From Microbulbifer bruguierae (GTDB lineage Bacteria; Pseudomonadota; Gammaproteobacteria; Pseudomonadales; Cellvibrionaceae): a DNA stretch of 64,000 bases. The translations under genes were made by a program, and so were the position numbers. Where the stretch lies: contig NZ_CP118605.1 of NCBI RefSeq assembly GCF_029869925.1, forward strand, positions 992,001 to 1,056,000, read 5' to 3'. Under the pieces are notes generated by a model that had not been told where the DNA came from, did no database searches, and worked only from the letters and a program-made list of their open reading frames with translations. The first letter of the stretch is position 1; every line of letters starts with the position of its first letter. Of the stretch, positions 27,923 through 36,586 are shown piece by piece.

Positions 27923-28606
27923 TTATTTGCTGAAAGACGGCATCTTCGGTTTGCTCTGAACCTGTTTCAGGCTCACGTCCACCACGGCCGCATCCTTGAG
28001 GAAATTGCGCCCTACCAGCAGCGGAAACTCGAACTCGCCACGCTCCACCAGGTTTACTTCCACCATATGGGTAACCTCACCTACGGTAAGGCTCATGTTC
28101 ACAATCGGACGACGCTGGCGGTCAAAGCCCGGGCGAGCGACACGCACATGGCGCTTAACCGGGAGTTCAATCTGTTCTGATTCATCGTCCTCGCCATCTC
28201 CCAACTTGAAACGTACCCATTCACTGCCGTCGCGCTCGAAAGGGGTCAGATTCAGCACACTGAGGGAGCAGGTGGCGGCTCCCGTATCCACCAGAGCTTT
28301 CAGCCGTACACCGCCGGGTTCAACGATAAAGTACTCTTCAGAACCCAGCACCAGCTTGTCTCGGGCAACCGGTACTTCAACGATTTTTTCAAAGTTGCGC
28401 TCGATCACCCGCTCAACCACCTTCACCTCCGGCTCAGCGCAGACCACGGTTTCCACCACAGGGCACAGGCTCGGGTCGAACTCCGCCCCTGCCGGGGACG
28501 GGGCAGCGTCAGTGGCCGTCGTATCGGCACCGATCTCGGGCAGGTTTTCGCAACCGGACATGAGTTGCGCAACCAGAAGGAGAGAAACTAAAGACAAAAA
28601 CCGCAT
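27923..28606 (-). CDS. Retropepsin-like 'ATP-dependent zinc protease' family lipoprotein
   Basis: The 227-residue product has a lipoprotein signal peptide (lipobox LMSGC, Cys at 19), a short linker, and a retropepsin-like beta domain (about 85-225) with the aspartic-protease motif DTGAATCSLS at 107-116. PF05618 members carry the name 'ATP-dependent zinc protease', although the visible motif is that of a dimeric aspartic protease. It is the first gene of the module with the transglutaminase-7TM and ATP-grasp genes and should lie in the periplasm beside the transglutaminase-like domain. Confidence 0.87.
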   Translation of the reverse strand: MRFLSLVSLLLVAQLMSGCENLPEIGADTTATDAAPSPAGAEFDPSLCPVVETVVCAEPEVKVVERVIERNFEKIVEVPVARDKLVLGSEEYFIVEPGGVRLKALVDTGAATCSLSVLNLTPFERDGSEWVRFKLGDGEDDESEQIELPVKRHVRVARPGFDRQRRPIVNMSLTVGEVTHMVEVNLVERGEFEFPLLVGRNFLKDAAVVDVSLKQVQSKPKMPSFSK

Positions 28607-28903
28607 CTGTTTATTACTACCTTACGGGCGGAGAACCGGCCCTGAGCGATGTTTATAAGTGTGATCCTGGCGGTAATTTTATCGGGCCGTCCATTTCGCC
28701 CGTGCTTCGCAAACTGCCGATACTACCGTATACGCCCGGACGCCGCCTACTGCGGAGAGCGCTGAAGCGCGCGGGTCAGTACCTGCGGAGAGCGTGTGAA
28801 GAATAGACTCCGGCCCAAAATGTAACGAGATAGTACCAACTGGTCACAATCATTCAAGCGCCAGCACCGGCAACCACCTCATTCCCCAGCGGATGTCATC
28901 CGA
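28607..28903. other. 297-base gap with a 12-base direct repeat
   Basis: It lies between the yqcC stop and the start of the retropepsin-like gene, both on the minus strand, so it should hold the promoter of the module. CTGCGGAGAGCG occurs twice, at 28750-28761 and 28783-28794, 33 bases apart. Nothing else was recognised. Confidence 0.4.
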
Positions 28904-29230
28904 TCAACCTTTGGCCAGACGCGCATCGATTTCCGTCAGTTTGCCGGTCAACGCCGCCACGGAAAGGTCGCTACCGCGAAAAAATTCCTCCGCCATCGGC
29001 GCGATACCGCATTCTTTCGGCAGAGGCATCTCCATCTCCACCAGCTGGCTCATGCGGGGCAAAAAGACAAACTGCAACCACTGCGGCAACGTCAGGGTAT
29101 CTACGCAAAATGGCTGGGTGCTGGCCAACGCCTCCGCGGAAGGTGACTCGGCATCCCACAAATCCAGGTTGCGCAGCTCTGCCTCAAGTTCCAGCAGCAG
29201 GGTAGCGATATCGGGATAAATCGACTTCAT
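28904..29230 (-). CDS. yqcC: YqcC-family protein (DUF446)
   Basis: The small 108-residue acidic helical protein matches the YqcC family: LLLELEAELRNLDLW near the N-terminus, then PFCVDTLTLPQWLQFVFLPRM (about 40-60) and the final LTGKLTEIDARL. In enterobacteria yqcC sits next to truC, but the biochemical role is unknown. Here it follows dinG by 14 bases and is probably co-transcribed with it. Confidence 0.87.
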   Translation of the reverse strand: MKSIYPDIATLLLELEAELRNLDLWDAESPSAEALASTQPFCVDTLTLPQWLQFVFLPRMSQLVEMEMPLPKECGIAPMAEEFFRGSDLSVAALTGKLTEIDARLAKG

Positions 29231-29244
29231 AATGACAAATTGGT

Positions 29245-31452
29245 TCAGTTAATCGAACGCCGGAACGGCGGTAAGGAGTCCAGCATGGCGCGACCATAGC
29301 GCTTGCTGACAATGCGACGGTCAAGCAGGGTGATGGTGCCGCTGTCGGATTCAGTACGCAGCAAACGTCCGCAGGCCTGTACTAGCTTGAGCGCCGCGTC
29401 CGGTACGGTGATCTGCATGAAGGCGTTACCACCCTTGGCTTCAATCCACTCCGCCAGCGCCGCCTCGATGGGATCGTCCGGAACCGCAAACGGCAGTTTC
29501 GCGATGATTACCTGGCGACAGTAGTCACCCGGCAAATCCAAACCTTCGGCGAAGCTGGCGAGGCCGAACAGGACACTGTGGCCACCGCTATCCACGCTCT
29601 TCTTGTGACTGTCGAGCAACTGCTGACGGGATTGCTGGCCCTGCATCAGAATCCGATTGCGCCAGGTACCTGGCAGGGACTCATATACGGTTTCCATCTG
29701 CCGGCGGGAGGAAAACAGCACCAGCGCGCCACCGGGGCCTCCCGAGGTGTCCGCGTTGGTGTCCAGCAGGCCCGGCAAGGCCTCAATCACCGCATTCGTA
29801 TGCAGGTCCGCATTGTTCGCCTCCACCGCGTCTTTCGGCACACGCAGTTCGGCGCGGGAAAAATCAAACGGGCTCGGGACTATCTCGTAACTGGCGTTGT
29901 CCGGAGTACCCGCCCGCATTTTCAGGCGATCGAATCGGCCCAGCGCGGTCAGTGTGGCGGAGGTCAGCACTGCACCATAGCAGCGCCGCCATAAACTGTA
30001 TTCCAGGGTCTTGCCGGCCAGAATCGGCGAGCTGCACACTTCAAAATCAAACGAGCCGCCCCAGTCTACCAGGGTTACCCAGCGGGCCTGCGGCACTGAA
30101 CCCTGGTCCTCGCGGGAATAGTTCGCCCACAATTCCAGGTTGCCCTCGGCGCGGCCGTGCCAACTCCCCAACACGGGGTACCAGCGCTCCAGGTCCACAA
30201 CCGGTACCGGGCTGTGGGCATCCTCCATCATACGCTGGGCAACCTGCACCATCTTGCCCAGCAGAGCCTCCATCTCATCGAAGTCCTCCCGCAACTGTTC
30301 CGCCAGCTGCATCAGGGACTCGGGTACTACGCCCCCTTCAAAACGATGCCGCTGACTGCGTCCGCGCTCGTCTTCAAACTCGCACAGGTCTTCCAGCAGT
30401 GGCCAGGCCATTTCCAGCTTTTGCTTGGCGGAAGTAAATAGCGCCGGCAAATCTTCACCGGCCCGATCCAGTTCACCGCCGTCACCGATTTCGCTGAGCA
30501 GTTGTCCGAGATTTTTATTGGCCTGATCCAGCCAGCCAGTGGTCGCCCCTACCCGGCTGTGGTGGGCAAAGTGATTGAGCGCCTTGTCCGGCAGGTGGTG
30601 GGCCTCGTCCAGCACATAGATGGTTTCTTCCGGCGGCGGCAGGATAGCGCCACCGCCAAGGGCCAGATCCGCGAGCAGCAGATCGTGGTTGGCAACAATG
30701 ACACGGCTCTTGCCAAGACTCTCGCGCGCGCGAAAAAAACTGCAACTGCTCACATGGGGACAGCGACGACCACTGCACTGACGGTGATCGGTAGTAACCC
30801 GGCTCCAGTCCTGCGCGTCGAGGGTATCTTTCCAGTTATCGCGGTCGCCATCCCAGCTACCGGTGGCGAGCTGGTCTGCCATCTCCCGATACAACTCGAT
30901 ACCGGCCTCGTCCACCTGCGGCTTTTCGTCTTCGTAGAGCGCCATCGAGGAACCGACTCCACTGGAGGTAAGTTCGGTGAGCAGCTGGTCGAGCTTGGAC
31001 AGGCAAAGGTAGCGACCGCGGCCTTTGGCGAGGGAGACTTCAAATTTCAGACCCGAGTGGCGGATGAGTTCCGGCAGGTCTTTGTTGATGATCTGCTCCT
31101 GCAGAGCGACTGTGGCGGTAGAGACCACAAGGGTTTTGTCGTGGGCAATAGCCAGGGGAATGGCGGCGAGCAGGTAGGACACGGTCTTACCGGTACCGGT
31201 TCCCGCTTCCACTACACAGATATGTTCGCCGTCGGTTTTACCGTGGTCCCGCTCACCGGCCCCATTGCGCTGAATACCGCCTATCGACCGCGCAATCGCC
31301 GCGATCATCAGCTTCTGGCCGTAGCGGGCCTTCAGCTCACGGCCATTAAGAAACTGTCGATAGGCGTTCTGGATGGAGTCTTTGTCTTTATCGCTGAGCA
31401 CTGGAAACCGGCTAAAAATGCATTGAGGTTGAGTCAGCCGCGCATTATCCAC
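29245..31452 (-). CDS. dinG: ATP-dependent DNA helicase DinG
   Basis: DinG is an SF2, XPD-like 5'-3' helicase that unwinds R-loops and other structures. The 735-residue protein has Walker A AGTGTGKT at 83-90, four iron-sulfur cysteines at 150, 226, 231 and 237 (RYLCLSKL; RQCSGRRCPHVSSCSFF), a DEAH box (VLDEAHHLPD) and C-terminal motifs including FGLASFAEGLDLPGD and LVQACGRLLRTESD. The start is a GTG at 31452. It heads a dinG-yqcC pair. No LexA box was recognised in the 98 bases upstream. Confidence 0.95.
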   Translation of the reverse strand: MDNARLTQPQCIFSRFPVLSDKDKDSIQNAYRQFLNGRELKARYGQKLMIAAIARSIGGIQRNGAGERDHGKTDGEHICVVEAGTGTGKTVSYLLAAIPLAIAHDKTLVVSTATVALQEQIINKDLPELIRHSGLKFEVSLAKGRGRYLCLSKLDQLLTELTSSGVGSSMALYEDEKPQVDEAGIELYREMADQLATGSWDGDRDNWKDTLDAQDWSRVTTDHRQCSGRRCPHVSSCSFFRARESLGKSRVIVANHDLLLADLALGGGAILPPPEETIYVLDEAHHLPDKALNHFAHHSRVGATTGWLDQANKNLGQLLSEIGDGGELDRAGEDLPALFTSAKQKLEMAWPLLEDLCEFEDERGRSQRHRFEGGVVPESLMQLAEQLREDFDEMEALLGKMVQVAQRMMEDAHSPVPVVDLERWYPVLGSWHGRAEGNLELWANYSREDQGSVPQARWVTLVDWGGSFDFEVCSSPILAGKTLEYSLWRRCYGAVLTSATLTALGRFDRLKMRAGTPDNASYEIVPSPFDFSRAELRVPKDAVEANNADLHTNAVIEALPGLLDTNADTSGGPGGALVLFSSRRQMETVYESLPGTWRNRILMQGQQSRQQLLDSHKKSVDSGGHSVLFGLASFAEGLDLPGDYCRQVIIAKLPFAVPDDPIEAALAEWIEAKGGNAFMQITVPDAALKLVQACGRLLRTESDSGTITLLDRRIVSKRYGRAMLDSLPPFRRSIN

Positions 31453-31550
31453 GGTTGCTCAGGGTTTAGCCAACCTGGATTCACCAAGCACCGGTTCAGT
31501 TCAGTGCAGCGATTCAGAACAGCGCAAAAGAGGCGCAACGTCTTCCAAAA

Positions 31551-32726
31551 TTACTGCTCAAACGCAAGGCGAGAGACCACCGGGTTGGCATACCCCTGAA
31601 TCACCTTGTCGCGCCAGCGTTCGTCAATCGCAGCCATGCGTTTGTCAAACTGCTCGCGGATTTCCATGTGCTCATCCGGGTGCCAGGGTTTGGCCGGGTA
31701 GCCAACGGGCAGTGCCGGAGACTCACCGTAAATCATCTGATAGGCGATCAGATTGGTGGGATGGAGGACATAGTTGCCGATGATCTGACGGTCGATTTCT
31801 TCAGCCAGTGCCGAAACATCGTTGAAATCCTTCTCAATCGGCGCACCGAAGGCAGCGTGAATATGCCCTTTCTGGCCCACCACACCTTTGCCGATACTGC
31901 CCAGGTCCTCGTGCGCTTCTTTCTCGTACTCGTCCTGGTGCTCCTTGATATAGAGCTCCCGCGCCTTATCGCGATCACAGGGGTCCCATTCGTAGGAAAC
32001 CGAAAGGGGCACAATGTGCAACTCCCGCCAAAAATCTGCGAACGACTGCTCTTTCGGCTTGGCCATCGCAAACATCGCCGCCAGCGCAGGATTGGTGCGG
32101 TCGAGACCGTCTTTGGCACGACCTGCACGCTGGGCTATCCACACATGCTCATTGTCATTGACGATGGAATAGTGGATGTAATTGGACAGCGTGGTCGCCG
32201 CCGTCAATTTTTCCCGGCGACTGCCGGAACTGCGTTTCACCACAAAACACTTGTTCAGTTTCATGATGTCGGTGGCGAATTGCTTGGACAGCAGGTTGTC
32301 GCCAATGGCGATACGGGACGTTTCATGCCCTTCTTTAAACATCGCCAGAATCGCCAGCGCCGGGTCCATCGCGATATCCCGGTGATTGCTGACAAACAGA
32401 CAGGCGCGATTTTTCGGCAAACTTTCCAGTCCGGAAATGGTGAGGCCGCAACTGGTGCGATTGACCGCTTTTTCCAGATACCGGGCAACCACCTCCTGCA
32501 CACCGCGCACATTCTTCGCTTTACGGAATTCAAAGCGCACAAACTGGCGCACCAGCCATGCCAGCGGGCGCTCGAGCTTACTGGCGGCGCCAGGAAGCAG
32601 GAAATGCGCCACTACCCGGGACATTTCAGGGTCTTCTACCAGACGTCGCAGCACAGGCCGTACTTCATCGTCGCGGTAGGGGCGAATTTCATCAAACAGA
32701 TCGGGATCCAAATTTCTCGAATTCAT
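31551..32726 (-). CDS. 1-acyl-sn-glycerol-3-phosphate acyltransferase-type protein
   Basis: The 391-residue protein has a PlsC/LPLAT core with the block I motif SNHRDIAMDPAL (about 119-130) and a basic block (CFVVKRSSGSRREKLTAA, about 160-177) where the phosphate of the acceptor would bind. The catalytic His is followed by RDIAMD, so the HX4D spacing is kept. It is longer than standard PlsC (about 240 residues) and lacks an obvious N-terminal membrane helix. It probably acylates a lysophospholipid or related lipid in membrane synthesis. It is transcribed alone, upstream of dinG on the same strand. Confidence 0.85.
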   Translation of the reverse strand: MNSRNLDPDLFDEIRPYRDDEVRPVLRRLVEDPEMSRVVAHFLLPGAASKLERPLAWLVRQFVRFEFRKAKNVRGVQEVVARYLEKAVNRTSCGLTISGLESLPKNRACLFVSNHRDIAMDPALAILAMFKEGHETSRIAIGDNLLSKQFATDIMKLNKCFVVKRSSGSRREKLTAATTLSNYIHYSIVNDNEHVWIAQRAGRAKDGLDRTNPALAAMFAMAKPKEQSFADFWRELHIVPLSVSYEWDPCDRDKARELYIKEHQDEYEKEAHEDLGSIGKGVVGQKGHIHAAFGAPIEKDFNDVSALAEEIDRQIIGNYVLHPTNLIAYQMIYGESPALPVGYPAKPWHPDEHMEIREQFDKRMAAIDERWRDKVIQGYANPVVSRLAFEQ

Positions 32727-33070
32727 TTAACTGTGTTACCTGCCAACTTCGGCGCACGCTCGCTAACGGTACTGCGCTCTGGCTCGTTCTTATTTTGGCC
32801 TAGCGACTTCAAGGCTCAGGCGACCGGGCGCAGAACATACCGGATGCAGAGGAGAACTGCCAGTATTGCAGTGGACTGACCGGTAATCCCTCGCCTGCAC
32901 CAGCCTGTCCTTACCCTGTGGCTCTAGCCCTGCCGCCACCAGCCCTGAAGCCGCCGACTATAGACTTCTGTCCAGCCTCCCCCGAGAATAGCCCGCTTTA
33001 CGCCATAAATAACAAGAGCTTGACCGGATAGTCGAGACAATACCAGGCTGCCAGACGTTAGGAGACACCC
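32727..33070. other. 344-base divergent intergenic region
   Basis: It separates the divergent starts of the acyltransferase gene and nhaC. No gene is seen. A TTGACC at about 33014 could be part of an nhaC promoter but the matching -10 box is poor. nhaC itself is preceded by AGGAGA. Confidence 0.4.
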
Positions 33071-34564
33071 TTGAGCAATACCAGTTCCAGCACACCTCGC
33101 GATCCGCATCACACCAGTCGCAGCCCCAGTCTGCTGGACGCCCTTATCCCCCTTCTGGTACTGATCGCCTTACTCTCCCTGTCCGTGTTTTTCTATGGCG
33201 CCGACTCTTCCTACGGTCCCAACCAGATAGCCCTGCTGCTGTGCGCCGGCGTGGCGGCCCTGATGGGCATGAAAAATGGATTCACCTGGAATGAGATGGA
33301 AGGCGGCATGCTGCATGGCATCAGCCTGGTTTTCGGAGCCATCCTGATCTTGCTGGCGGTGGGCGCACTAATCGGTAGCTGGATACTCGCCGGCACGGTG
33401 CCATCGATGATTTATTACGGGGTGCAGATGCTGTCTCCGCAGTGGTTTTACGCCGCCAGCTGCGTCATCTGTGCCGTCGTCGGCCTGAGCATCGGCTCCA
33501 GCTGGACCACCGCAGGCACGCTGGGTGTGGCGCTGATGGGCATCGCCGCTGCCCTGGGATTGAACCCCGCTATCACCGCTGGTGCGGTGATCTCCGGCGC
33601 CTACTTTGGCGACAAGATGTCCCCACTGTCTGACACCACCAACGTGGCTGCGGCGGTAACTTCCAACGACCTGTTTCTACACATCCGCCATATGCTGTGG
33701 ACCACTATTCCGGCCTTCGTCGTTGCTCTGATCGTATTCGCGGTGATCGGCCTCAGCGCCGATACCGGCCATACATCAGCAGGAGATATCGAGCAATTAC
33801 TCGGTGCGCTGCAGGAAGAGTTCAGGATTTCCTTCGTCAGCCTGCTGCCGTTGGTTCTGCTGCTGTTTATGGCATGGAAAAAGATCCCGGCCTATCCAAC
33901 CCTGATGATTGGCGCACTGGTAGGCTGCCTGATCGCGATGGTCTTCGAGCCCAACGCCACTCGTCAGCTGGCGGGCGACGAAGGTCCTCTGGGCCTGCTG
34001 AAAGGCGCCTGGCACAGCCTGTTCGACGGTTACAAGTCCACTTCCAGCAATGAAGCGGTAGCATCCCTGCTGTCCAAGGGTGGCATGAGCAGCATGCTCA
34101 ACACCATCTGGCTGATCATCTCTGCGATGGCCTTCGGCGGCGCGATGGAGCGAGCTGGCTTCCTGGAGCGCATCGTCAACTGGGCGCTTTCCGGTGTGAA
34201 ATCCGTTGGCGGCCTGATCACCTCCACCGTGCTCACCTGCTTCGGCATGAATGCCGCGGCTGGGGACCAGTACATGGCCATTATCATCCCCGGCCGCATG
34301 TTCCGTGACGCCTTCGCCGAAAAAGGTCTGCATGGCCTGAATCTGTCCCGCACCCTGGAGGATTCCGGCACCATCACCTCGGTACTGATTCCCTGGAACA
34401 CCTGCGGCGCCTATATGAGTGCGACCCTCGGTATCACCACATTCACTTACGCGCCGTTTGCCCTTTTCAACATCATTTGCCCGTTGCTGGCTATCGCCTA
34501 CGGCTGGCTGCACTTCAAGCAGATGCCACTGGGCAAGCAGACTCAACCTATCCCTGCGGAGTAA
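33071..34564 (+). CDS. nhaC: Na+/H+ antiporter, NhaC family
   Basis: This inner-membrane antiporter of 497 residues has about 11-12 helices. The NhaC family is recognised by GSSWTTAGTLGVALMGIAAALGLNP followed by ISGAYFGDKMSPLSDTTNVAAA (about 165-200), and by the late half-repeat GLNLSRTLEDSGTITSVLIPWNTCGAYMSATLG (about 415-450). It would expel Na+ and take up protons, which fits a marine organism. The start is a TTG with AGGAGA upstream. Confidence 0.93.
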   Translation: MSNTSSSTPRDPHHTSRSPSLLDALIPLLVLIALLSLSVFFYGADSSYGPNQIALLLCAGVAALMGMKNGFTWNEMEGGMLHGISLVFGAILILLAVGALIGSWILAGTVPSMIYYGVQMLSPQWFYAASCVICAVVGLSIGSSWTTAGTLGVALMGIAAALGLNPAITAGAVISGAYFGDKMSPLSDTTNVAAAVTSNDLFLHIRHMLWTTIPAFVVALIVFAVIGLSADTGHTSAGDIEQLLGALQEEFRISFVSLLPLVLLLFMAWKKIPAYPTLMIGALVGCLIAMVFEPNATRQLAGDEGPLGLLKGAWHSLFDGYKSTSSNEAVASLLSKGGMSSMLNTIWLIISAMAFGGAMERAGFLERIVNWALSGVKSVGGLITSTVLTCFGMNAAAGDQYMAIIIPGRMFRDAFAEKGLHGLNLSRTLEDSGTITSVLIPWNTCGAYMSATLGITTFTYAPFALFNIICPLLAIAYGWLHFKQMPLGKQTQPIPAE

Positions 34565-34590
34565 TCCCGCCGGTTTTTTTCTATCCTGTT

Positions 34591-34616
34591 CGGTAGAGCG
34601 CAGTTGCGCTCTACCG
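34591..34616. repeat. Perfect 12-bp inverted repeat downstream of nhaC
   Basis: CGGTAGAGCGCA and its exact reverse complement are separated by only two bases (GT). It lies 27 bases after the nhaC stop and 33 bases before the next ATG. There is no T-run after it (a T-run lies before it, at about 34574), so it may be a stabilising or attenuating hairpin or a protein-binding palindrome rather than a simple terminator. Confidence 0.7.
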
Positions 34617-34648
34617 CCTAGTTATCGCCACCACAACCGCAAAAATCC

Positions 34649-35752
34649 ATGTCCGCCGTGAACGAAAATAACCCCGTGCCTCCCCCAACCGCGCCAACCA
34701 CCCTGTCAGAACTGGTTGCGGCAGCAGACTTCAATCTGCGCTGGTTCGACGTCGGACGGCGGGTGCAGCCGATCAGCAGAAAAGCGGCCGAGGCCTTCGA
34801 ACAGGGCACCTCCCCCTGGCCCCACCCCTATCTGCGGCAGGCGTGGTGTGGCCTGCTGTTGTGGCCCGCGGGCGAACCAGGCTCTGCATCGCTGCCGGTG
34901 GTGTGGTTCCTGCGCTTCCCCCTGGATGAGCAGGGAAAACTTCTCCTTCCCATTCGCGACCGGTTTCTGAAGCAGTTGCAACAAGGACTCTATGCCGGGG
35001 AGGGCCAGGGCGCCAATGGCCACCGTGATCCGGGCAAACATCTGCAGCGGACACTGGAGCAAAGCGAGCTGATATTTAACCCGCCGGCAGATAAGCGCGC
35101 CGTGTTTCACGCCAAGGCAGGACAGATACTGAGACGCCCGTACAGCGATCACTACCCTGCTGCCAAGGCCTACGCCAAGGATCCCGCGTGTTTCCCCTGG
35201 GAGCAGCTCGCCGTTCAGGGGCTCGCAGACCTGGCTGTGCGCTGGGAGGAAGAAAAGGAATCGCTATGCCACAGCCTGCCGCGCTTTGCCACCCCCGCAC
35301 TCATCGCTCTTTGCCAGTGCCTCGAAAGTGAAACCATTGATCATCAGCTGGTACAACCATTGATTTCAAGGGGTGAGCAATCCCTGGCTTCGGGGGAACC
35401 GGATACAGCGCTATTGACGGCACTTGTTCGCGGGATATCCCACAGCCCAGCCAGCGGTATGCGCCAGCAATTTCTCCTTACACTGCTGCAAAGCCTGGCC
35501 GGCACAAACGGGGAGGTTCTTGCCGCAATTGGCAGCCGCTGCACGGACGATTTATTTGTTCCCGAGATTGCGCAACTATGGTTGGAGAAATTAAGTGAAA
35601 GCCAGCCTCAGGAAACCTTCAACCTGCTGCTGACCGATCTGCTGTTTCTGCCACAATTGCGCAATGTACTGCTGGCCGTCTTGAGGAACCCGGAACGAAC
35701 CGAGGGCCTCGCCCTGGCATTTGGTGCCTTTTTGAATCCGGCCGGAAAATAG
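34649..35752 (+). CDS. DUF3549-family protein
   Basis: The 367-residue soluble protein matches the DUF3549 pattern: TLSELVAAADFNLRWFDVGRRVQPIS near the N-terminus and PVVWFLRFPLDEQGKLLLPIRDRFL (about 83-107), with a helical repeat-like C-terminal half rich in Leu. The family is found in gammaproteobacteria and has no known function. It follows nhaC on the same strand but a strong hairpin stands between them. Confidence 0.8.
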   Translation: MSAVNENNPVPPPTAPTTLSELVAAADFNLRWFDVGRRVQPISRKAAEAFEQGTSPWPHPYLRQAWCGLLLWPAGEPGSASLPVVWFLRFPLDEQGKLLLPIRDRFLKQLQQGLYAGEGQGANGHRDPGKHLQRTLEQSELIFNPPADKRAVFHAKAGQILRRPYSDHYPAAKAYAKDPACFPWEQLAVQGLADLAVRWEEEKESLCHSLPRFATPALIALCQCLESETIDHQLVQPLISRGEQSLASGEPDTALLTALVRGISHSPASGMRQQFLLTLLQSLAGTNGEVLAAIGSRCTDDLFVPEIAQLWLEKLSESQPQETFNLLLTDLLFLPQLRNVLLAVLRNPERTEGLALAFGAFLNPAGK

Positions 35753-36163
35753 ACCTGCAGACGCGTATACACACGCCCAAACCATCCAGTGATTTACCCG
35801 GCTACCTTCCCGGCCGCCACCCGAAAAAATTTCCGAACACAGGAAAAATGGCGCTCACTTTTTTAAATGGGCGCTTTACCCACAAGCAAAAAAAAAATTT
35901 TCGCTTTACTGAAAAAAAACCTTCTCCGCCCTGCAACCTTCTATCCCTCAGATTGGCGGAAAACCCTTTAAATTCGGGCATACGGCCGCGACAAACTGGC
36001 GGCATATTTATCCTGAATTGAACCGTGGCGGCTATTTTTACCGCGCGCCTATTACACTCCATTGGGCGGTATGTTTGTAGAAAAGATTTTTACAAAGCAC
36101 ACCAAACAGGTGACGTTTTATTGTCTATGCTATTGACTAACATCAACGGAAAGGAGTTAGGGG
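35753..36163. other. 411-base gap upstream of the small lipoprotein gene
   Basis: No gene is seen. It contains long A-runs (about 35886-35896 and 35911-35918) and a palindrome TTTGTA-N11-TACAAA at 36074-36096, about 70 bases before the lipoprotein ATG, which might be an operator. Base composition is more AT-rich than the flanks. Confidence 0.4.
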
Positions 36164-36358
36164 ATGAATTTCACTCCAGCCAAGTACTTAACCGGAATTA
36201 TTTGTGCACTGGTCCTCGCAGGTTGCTGTGCACCGGCTCCGATGCCGGCCGCCTGCCCTCCGGGCTCAGAACAGATTCCGACTTCTATGGCCTGCCCCGC
36301 GGACGCGGATTGCTGGATGGCATCCGATAACGTTCGCTGCATGAAGGTGGTTAAGTAA
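36164..36358 (+). CDS. Tiny Cys-rich lipoprotein, 64 aa
   Basis: The product has a lipoprotein signal peptide (YLTGIICALVLAGC, lipobox Cys at 21), leaving a mature peptide of only 44 residues with several further cysteines (in CCAPAP, AACPPG, MACPADADCW and VRCMKVVK) that could form disulfides in the periplasm. AAAGGAG lies ahead of the ATG and a clear terminator follows, so it looks like a genuine single-gene transcript. The family is not recognised; it resembles small Cys-containing outer-membrane lipoproteins. Confidence 0.75.
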   Translation: MNFTPAKYLTGIICALVLAGCCAPAPMPAACPPGSEQIPTSMACPADADCWMASDNVRCMKVVK

Positions 36359-36379
36359 CCACCGTCCTGCCAGGAACAT

Positions 36380-36410
36380 GCAAATGCCGCTTTTCGAAGC
36401 GGCATTTTGC
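36380..36410 (+). terminator. Rho-independent terminator after small lipoprotein gene
   Basis: A near-perfect stem, GCAAATGCCGCTT and AAGCGGCATTTTGC, around a TTCG tetraloop starts 21 bases after the stop codon and is followed by ATTTT. Confidence 0.88.
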
Positions 36411-36586
36411 ATTTTGGATGAATTAAACCGGCCACGGAATCAGACGTCGCCTCACGCCACCATTTTCGATTCGTTCCCGACTTTCCCTACAAGCTGCGAA
36501 GTAAACCCGGTTCCTACACTGGTCGCACCGCATATTTGTCGCTAAAATTTCCGTCTTTCCCGATAAAATCATTTAGCGAACAATTA

